Assembly (NCBI GenBank): GCA_041591915.1
Contig: JBFHRB010000233.1
Span: 1 to 5,314 of the forward strand
Length of the DNA stretch: 5,314 nt
Direction of reading: 5' to 3'
Source of the DNA: JBFHRB01 sp041591915
GTDB taxonomy: Bacteria; Actinomycetota; Nitriliruptoria; Nitriliruptorales; Nitriliruptoraceae
Of this stretch, positions 5,018-5,314 are shown one piece after another (position 1 is the stretch's first letter; the number at the start of each line of letters is the position of its first letter). The notes below the pieces were generated by a model that worked only from the letters and a program-made list of their open reading frames with translations, was not told where the DNA came from and ran no database searches. The translations under genes were made by a program, and so were the position numbers.

Positions 5018-5314
5018 CCTGCCGCCGTCCTGGCGCGACCACGAGGACCGACCGACCTCGGCCCCGTCGCCCCCAACTGCCGACGAGGAGCCGTTCTACC
5101 GCCCGATCGGTGACTTCCAGGGCGCCGACTACGGCCGCAACGCGTTCGCCCGCGGGACGGAGGGCGAGGTCGAGGTCCTCGTGGAGCTGCTCGGCCTGGC
5201 ACCCGGGGCACGCGTGCTCGACGTGGGCTGCGGCGACGGCCGCCACCTCCGCGCGATGGATCGCCGTGGGATCGGCGGTGTCGGGGTGGACATCTCGCCG
5301 GCCCTCGTCGCCGC
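5007..5314 (+). CDS. Class I SAM-dependent methyltransferase (N-terminal part, runs off right edge)
   Basis: An open frame from tandem ATG codons at 5007 and 5010 continues for 102 codons to the edge; the C-terminus is missing. A proline-rich, probably disordered N-terminus (about 1-30) is followed by FYRPIGDFQGADYGRNAF. Then comes methyltransferase motif I VLDVGCGDG (70-78), which binds S-adenosylmethionine, and GVGVDIS (91-97), whose Asp95 is the usual acidic residue contacting the ribose of SAM. The substrate cannot be predicted, because the acceptor-recognition part lies outside the window. The start overlaps the pcnB stop (ATGATGGCTGA contains both) and has no clear Shine-Dalgarno sequence, so translation is probably coupled to pcnB. 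Which of the two ATGs is used is not decidable. Confidence 0.85.
   Translation, partial: MMADLPPSWRDHEDRPTSAPSPPTADEEPFYRPIGDFQGADYGRNAFARGTEGEVEVLVELLGLAPGARVLDVGCGDGRHLRAMDRRGIGGVGVDISPALVA

Overview
The window comes from a chromosome of very high GC content (roughly 70% by eye), with strongly G/C-biased third codon positions and long spurious antisense frames. The gene content points to an actinobacterium: a MutT4-like NUDIX hydrolase, an HD-domain CCA-adding enzyme of the PcnA type, a D-aminoacyl-tRNA deacylase, a PilT ATPase with an altered C-terminal motif, and a type II NADH dehydrogenase. A deep-branching class such as Nitriliruptoria or Acidimicrobiia is a guess, because no rRNA or other taxonomic marker is present.

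Layout, left to right. (1) Positions 1-296, minus strand: the N-terminal part of a NUDIX hydrolase that runs off the left edge. (2) A 61-bp divergent spacer, then dtd (358-795, plus), which removes D-amino acids from mischarged tRNA. (3) pilT (899-1978, plus), a type IV pilus retraction-type ATPase with no other pilus gene in view. (4) A terminator-like hairpin at 1984-2024, then a promoter and an almost perfect 13-bp inverted repeat (2048-2077) upstream of ndh (2122-3453, plus), a membrane-associated NADH:quinone oxidoreductase. (5) A 106-bp spacer with a probable leaderless promoter, then pcnB/cca (3560-5017, plus). (6) An 11-bp overlap into a class I SAM-dependent methyltransferase (5007 to the right edge).

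These are mostly separate transcription units with housekeeping roles: tRNA quality control and maturation (dtd, pcnB), nucleotide-pool or signalling-nucleotide clean-up (NUDIX), NADH reoxidation (ndh) and surface motility or adhesion (pilT). Only pcnB and the methyltransferase look translationally coupled.

I see no undescribed multi-gene system. The most informative signal is regulatory. The repeat before ndh reads as a Rex (NADH/NAD+-sensing repressor) operator placed over the predicted transcription start of an NADH dehydrogenase, although the same bases also fit a CRP/GlxR-type site. Other points of note are two likely leaderless promoters, the non-canonical PilT motif, and a gene order suggesting that dtd-pilT-ndh lie inside what is elsewhere a divergent mutT4/pcnA pair. 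There is no gene-free stretch above 300 bases, and I found no tRNA, rRNA, CRISPR array or mobile element.
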